DNA of 9,445 nucleotides from Rickettsia endosymbiont of Bryobia graminum. Lineage in GTDB: Bacteria; Pseudomonadota; Alphaproteobacteria; Rickettsiales; Rickettsiaceae. Position 1 is the first letter of the stretch. Every line of letters begins with the position of its first letter. This document shows, piece after piece, positions 7,144 to 9,445 of the stretch. The stretch spans positions 1 to 9,445 of the forward strand of contig JAJIYR010000043.1 of assembly GCA_020881085.1 (NCBI GenBank), given 5' to 3'. The notes under the pieces were generated by a model, which was given only the letters and a program-made list of their open reading frames with translations, had not been told where the DNA came from and searched no databases. A program made the translations under genes and the position numbers.

Positions 7144-8096
7144 CAACTAACCCCTGCTCTTAATATATCATGTATGTGAATCACGCCAATAACTTTATCA
7201 TCTCTCACTACTGGTAAACTAGTAATAGATTTTTCGTTCATTACTGCTAATGCTTCTCCTGCTAATTTTGAAGAAACTATACGTTTTGGATTAGCAGTCA
7301 TTACATCCACAGCAAATTTTATATCGACTCCATCATTAATATGTCTACGTAAATCTCCATCAGTGATAATACCAATTAACCCCATATCATCTCCTATAAC
7401 TATAGCGCATCCTAAAGCTTTTTGATTCATAACTAATATCGTATCAGTAAATGAGGTCTTTTCATATACTAAAGGCATCTGATCATTTATTCTCATTAAA
7501 TTTTCTACTTTTATAAGATTTGTACCAATTTTCCCTCCAGGATGATATACATGAAAATCTTCAGCTGTGAACCCCTTTGCTTCATGTACTGAAGTAATAA
7601 GAGCATCTCCTAGAGACAACATCATTATTGAAGAAGTAGTAGGGGCTGCAATAAATGATGATGCTTCTTCTATTCTTGGTACTAACAATAAGAAGTCACT
7701 ATTTAACGCTATAGTCGAATTTGCATTCATAGTCATAGCAACAATTTTTATAGAGAATCTCTTACAATATTTTATCATATCAAATAATTCTTTTGTTTCA
7801 CCTGAATTAGATAACATGATAACTAAATCACTCTCTGTGACCATCCCTAGATCGCCATGACTTGCTTCAGCCGGGTGTAAATAAAAAGCAGCAGTGCCAG
7901 TAGAAGCAAAACTTGCGGCTATCTTATGAGCTATGTAACCACTTTTCCCTATTCCAGTTAAAATAACTCTACCATTAAAATTAATTACATGATCTACAAC
8001 ATTAGAAAAATCATTAGATAAATTATTAGATAATTCCATTAATGCTTCTGATTCTTTTAATATAACACGCTTAGCAATATTGTTATGATCTTGCAT
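7143..8096 (-). CDS. kdsD: D-arabinose 5-phosphate isomerase (KdsD/KpsF)
   Basis: The enzyme converts ribulose-5-phosphate to arabinose-5-phosphate, the first committed step to Kdo, the inner-core sugar of LPS. The 317 residues have the full family layout. An N-terminal SIS sugar-isomerase domain carries GIGKSG (48-53), HPAEASHGDLGMV (74-86, with the conserved active-site His) and SNSGET (96-101). The linker GFTAEDFHVYHPGG (175-188) leads to two CBS domains (about 200-253 with TDGDLR, and 262-314 with LPVV...VIGVIHIHD). The E. coli stretch around KEACPLGLAPT is EEASSFIAAPT here, so the Cys and Pro of enteric KdsD are absent; this looks like a rickettsial family feature rather than damage. It heads the lpt cluster and has a good SD, AAAGAGG (8101-8107). 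Confidence 0.95.
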   Translation of the reverse strand: MQDHNNIAKRVILKESEALMELSNNLSNDFSNVVDHVINFNGRVILTGIGKSGYIAHKIAASFASTGTAAFYLHPAEASHGDLGMVTESDLVIMLSNSGETKELFDMIKYCKRFSIKIVAMTMNANSTIALNSDFLLLVPRIEEASSFIAAPTTSSIMMLSLGDALITSVHEAKGFTAEDFHVYHPGGKIGTNLIKVENLMRINDQMPLVYEKTSFTDTILVMNQKALGCAIVIGDDMGLIGIITDGDLRRHINDGVDIKFAVDVMTANPKRIVSSKLAGEALAVMNEKSITSLPVVRDDKVIGVIHIHDILRAGVS

Positions 8097-8231
8097 TACA
8101 CCTCTTTTGAAACTTTATTTTTATTAATGATTGAAATTGTTAATTAACTACTAACTATATTTCTTTATAGCCTTATTAGTTATTAATAATAGGAAATTTT
8201 TTGCTTATTTTAATATAAATAAATTTAATTT

Positions 8232-8294
8232 AAATAAATCATATGTTAAAAAAGGGAGCCCTGAAGGCTCCCTTTTTTAACATATGATTTATTT
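8232..8294 (-). terminator. Intrinsic terminator of the Adr-like omp gene within a 29-bp perfect stem
   Basis: Arms 8232-8260 and 8266-8294 pair perfectly over 29 bp around a 5-base loop. The core is a GC-rich 7-bp stem (GGGAGCC/GGCTCCC) with six A on one side and six T on the other, so it can terminate in either direction. It begins ten bases beyond the omp stop codon. It would end omp transcription and shield the kdsD-lpt cluster from read-through. Confidence 0.93.
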
Positions 8295-8304
8295 TATAAT
8301 AAAA

Positions 8305-8961
8305 TTATATATCAAATCTTACACCAGCAAGCACGTTATGACCTCTATAACGCATCTTACCTTTTTCAGTACCTTTAGTACCGACTGACTTGTATTTAGC
8401 TTTACCAAAATCTTGCCATCTGTATGATAGTTCAGCTATTACACCTTCAGTTAATTGAGTAGAAGCACCAACTGTTACTTGATAAGCAAAATTATTAGCT
8501 TTCTTAGATTTGTCTAAATTTGTATTAATTCCAGCAACTGAAATATTAATTTTTTCTTTTACTTGAGCCCAACCAACACCAGCTCCAGCAAAAACTTTAC
8601 CAGCTCCTAGATCGAATAAATCAACATAACCATTTACCATTAAATGCATTACTTTACCTTTAACTTTAGCATTTGTAGATTGTCCAGCAAAAGATTTTTT
8701 GAATTGTGGGTTAGCTAAAAAACCAAGAGTTAAATCTACTCTAGTATTATCCGTAACATTACAACCAGCACCAAGAGCAAAAGTACCTGTAGTTTTTGAT
8801 TTAAATTTTACATTATTATTAATCCCAGGAACTTTTACCTTTGATTTTTGCATAAATAATGCACCAGCTTCACCTTTTATATATAAGCTTTCATCTGCAA
8901 ATGATGTAGCAGAAGCTAAAATTGCAGTACTTGTAGCTGCAATTAAAAGTAATTTTTTCAT
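8305..8961 (-). CDS. Adr-like outer membrane beta-barrel protein
   Basis: The 218-residue product has a clear signal peptide (MKKLLLIAATSTAILASATSFA, 22 residues, cut before DES) nearly identical in style to rickettsial Adr1/Adr2, small OmpX-like eight-stranded barrels that bind host vitronectin. Barrel strands are evident: LYIKGEAGALF (26-36), GTFALGAGCNV (59-69), NTRVDLTLGFL (72-82), VMHLMVNGYVDLF (104-116), KVFAGAGVGWAQVKEKI (about 122-138), NFAYQVTVGAS, GVIAELSYRWQDFGKAKY and a terminal GHNVLAGVRFDI. Residues between strands are lysine-rich. The SD TAAGGA (8968-8973) is well placed. Strong terminator and promoter signals on both sides make it a single-gene unit, probably highly expressed. 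Adhesin function is inferred from similarity only. A decayed copy of the gene lies at the right edge in the opposite orientation. Confidence 0.85.
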   Translation of the reverse strand: MKKLLLIAATSTAILASATSFADESLYIKGEAGALFMQKSKVKVPGINNNVKFKSKTTGTFALGAGCNVTDNTRVDLTLGFLANPQFKKSFAGQSTNAKVKGKVMHLMVNGYVDLFDLGAGKVFAGAGVGWAQVKEKINISVAGINTNLDKSKKANNFAYQVTVGASTQLTEGVIAELSYRWQDFGKAKYKSVGTKGTEKGKMRYRGHNVLAGVRFDI

Positions 8962-8998
8962 ATTTTTTCCTTAAAAGTTTAAAAAGTTTTGTGGGTGC

Positions 8999-9027
8999 AT
9001 TATAATAATGTATAATGTTATCCACAA
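8999..9027 (-). promoter_or_regulatory. Putative promoter of the Adr-like omp gene
   Basis: A perfect -10 TATAAT (8999-9004, minus strand) lies 17 bp from a TTGTGG -35-like box (9022-9027), about 40 bases before the ATG. The -10 overlaps a 13-base dyad (8998-9010). Spacing and -10 are ideal; the -35 matches the consensus only in its TTG. Confidence 0.65.
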
Positions 9028-9044
9028 CTAAATTCATGTATTTT

Positions 9045-9110
9045 TAGCTTTTTTCTTAAAAATAAAAGTAATCCCCGCCGCAAGCAGCGGGGTATTTAAG
9101 AAAAAGGCTA
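9045..9110. repeat. 66-bp long stem-loop with GC-rich tip
   Basis: The outer stem (9045-9060 with 9095-9110) is 16 bp with one G-U pair. An asymmetric internal loop separates it from a 6-bp CCCCGC/GCGGGG tip stem (9073-9078 with 9087-9092). On the minus strand the tip is followed by a T-rich run, so it could terminate transcription arriving from the right. It lies upstream of the omp promoter, and no intact minus-strand gene is seen on that side. A relic mobile-element end or dispersed repeat is an alternative. Confidence 0.6.
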
Positions 9111-9316
9111 GCTAATGATCATCATGCAGGTTCTTATATTACAGGCCTTGGTTATTTACTTATTTTCCTAACATATTATAATTACTCTATTCATTAGTAC
9201 CGATAACCCTAAAAAATTTGAATGAGCATCCATTTCTTATATAACGAAAAATTTTATTTCATATATCGTTTCTCCAACTAAACTTACTCTCTGTATTTCT
9301 TAATCAACTGATCTGA
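9111..9316. other. Intergenic DNA with no recognised gene
   Basis: This AT-rich stretch between the long stem-loop and the omp-like pseudogene shows no coding frame, RNA or repeat that I can support. If the neighbouring pseudogene was once full length, its signal peptide and first strand would have lain here (from about 9203), but no resemblance to them remains. Confidence 0.5.
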
Positions 9317-9445
9317 AAATCTAACTTTAATGATGGTGTGTTTTCTAATAATGTACAGTTTAAATCAAAAACTAAACGGAGGGGTGAACTGGGTTCTGGT
9401 TGTAATGTTACGTTTAATACTAGAGTAGATTGAACGCTCGGTTTT
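9317..9445 (+). pseudogene. Decayed copy of the Adr-like omp gene, inverted, cut by window edge
   Basis: Read on the plus strand in one frame, bases 9317-9445 match residues 39-81 of the intact omp without gaps. Shared runs are NNVxFKSKT, LGxGCNVT and NTRVD-x-TLGF. Over the 99 bases from 9347 I count about 81 identical. A TGA (9431-9433) replaces a Leu codon, another TGA (9314-9316) sits just upstream, and no start or signal peptide is present, so this copy cannot make a full barrel. The segment KRRGELGS differs most from the intact gene and resembles the GEIGAG of Adr2 as I recall it. It may therefore be a decayed sister paralog rather than a fresh duplicate. The remainder is beyond the window. 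Confidence 0.85.

Noticed and set aside
7567..7860. 97-codon open frame on the plus strand
   Set aside because: It is fully antisense to the SIS domain of kdsD and shows no independent features.
8699..8974. 91-codon open frame on the plus strand
   Set aside because: It is antisense to the signal peptide and first strands of the Adr-like omp and is a shadow frame.
9154..9167. 14-base match TATTTACTTATTTT shared with the IS200-type left end (about 49-62)
   Set aside because: It is a short, low-complexity AT match with no similarity in the flanks, so chance is the simpler explanation.
9115..9171. Short hydrophobic frame of 18 codons starting MIIMQ
   Set aside because: It has no SD and is too short to judge; AT-rich DNA readily gives such hydrophobic runs.

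Overview
The window is AT-rich (roughly 30% GC by eye) chromosomal DNA of an obligate intracellular alphaproteobacterium, most likely Rickettsia or a close relative within Rickettsiaceae. Three things point there. A drug/metabolite-type transporter closely resembles the rickettsial S-adenosylmethionine carrier Sam, and a small outer-membrane barrel protein resembles the rickettsial Adr proteins. There is also a GapR/UPF0335 protein typical of Alphaproteobacteria, and the intergenic DNA is full of palindromic repeats as in rickettsial genomes. I recognise these from family knowledge; no database search was done.

Layout. Positions 1-130 hold the first codons and the hairpin-rich left end of an IS200-type insertion sequence that runs off the left edge on the minus strand. 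Next comes ompW on the minus strand (145-867), divergent from a plus-strand pair, sam and an MHS-family proton symporter (1143-3289). These two overlap by the stop/start sequence ATGA. The small nucleoid protein gene gapR (3372-3608) and a lone secF (3764-4699) follow on the plus strand, separated by a 65-bp inverted-repeat element. The minus strand then carries tRNA-Arg(CCG), tRNA-His(GTG), a 92-bp imperfect palindromic repeat and a compact LPS cluster. In transcription order that cluster is kdsD, lptC, lptA, lptB. A 29-bp perfect stem containing an intrinsic terminator (8232-8294) separates it from an Adr-like outer-membrane protein gene (8305-8961). The right end holds a second long stem-loop and a decayed copy of that outer-membrane gene in the opposite orientation, cut by the window edge.

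How the genes work together. KdsD makes arabinose-5-phosphate for Kdo. LptC, LptA and LptB belong to the machine that carries finished LPS to the outer membrane. SecF assists export of envelope proteins, including the two barrel proteins here. Sam and the MHS symporter are host-metabolite importers, as expected for a reduced parasite or symbiont.

Most worth a second look: sam appears to have ATA where its start codon should be; the IS200 end has a hairpin that buries its own ribosome binding site and start codon; an inverted, stop-containing omp copy lies beside its intact relative; and there are two palindromic repeat elements. I see no convincing undescribed multi-gene system. The coding content is mostly conserved core genes, and the novelty is in the non-coding structures.
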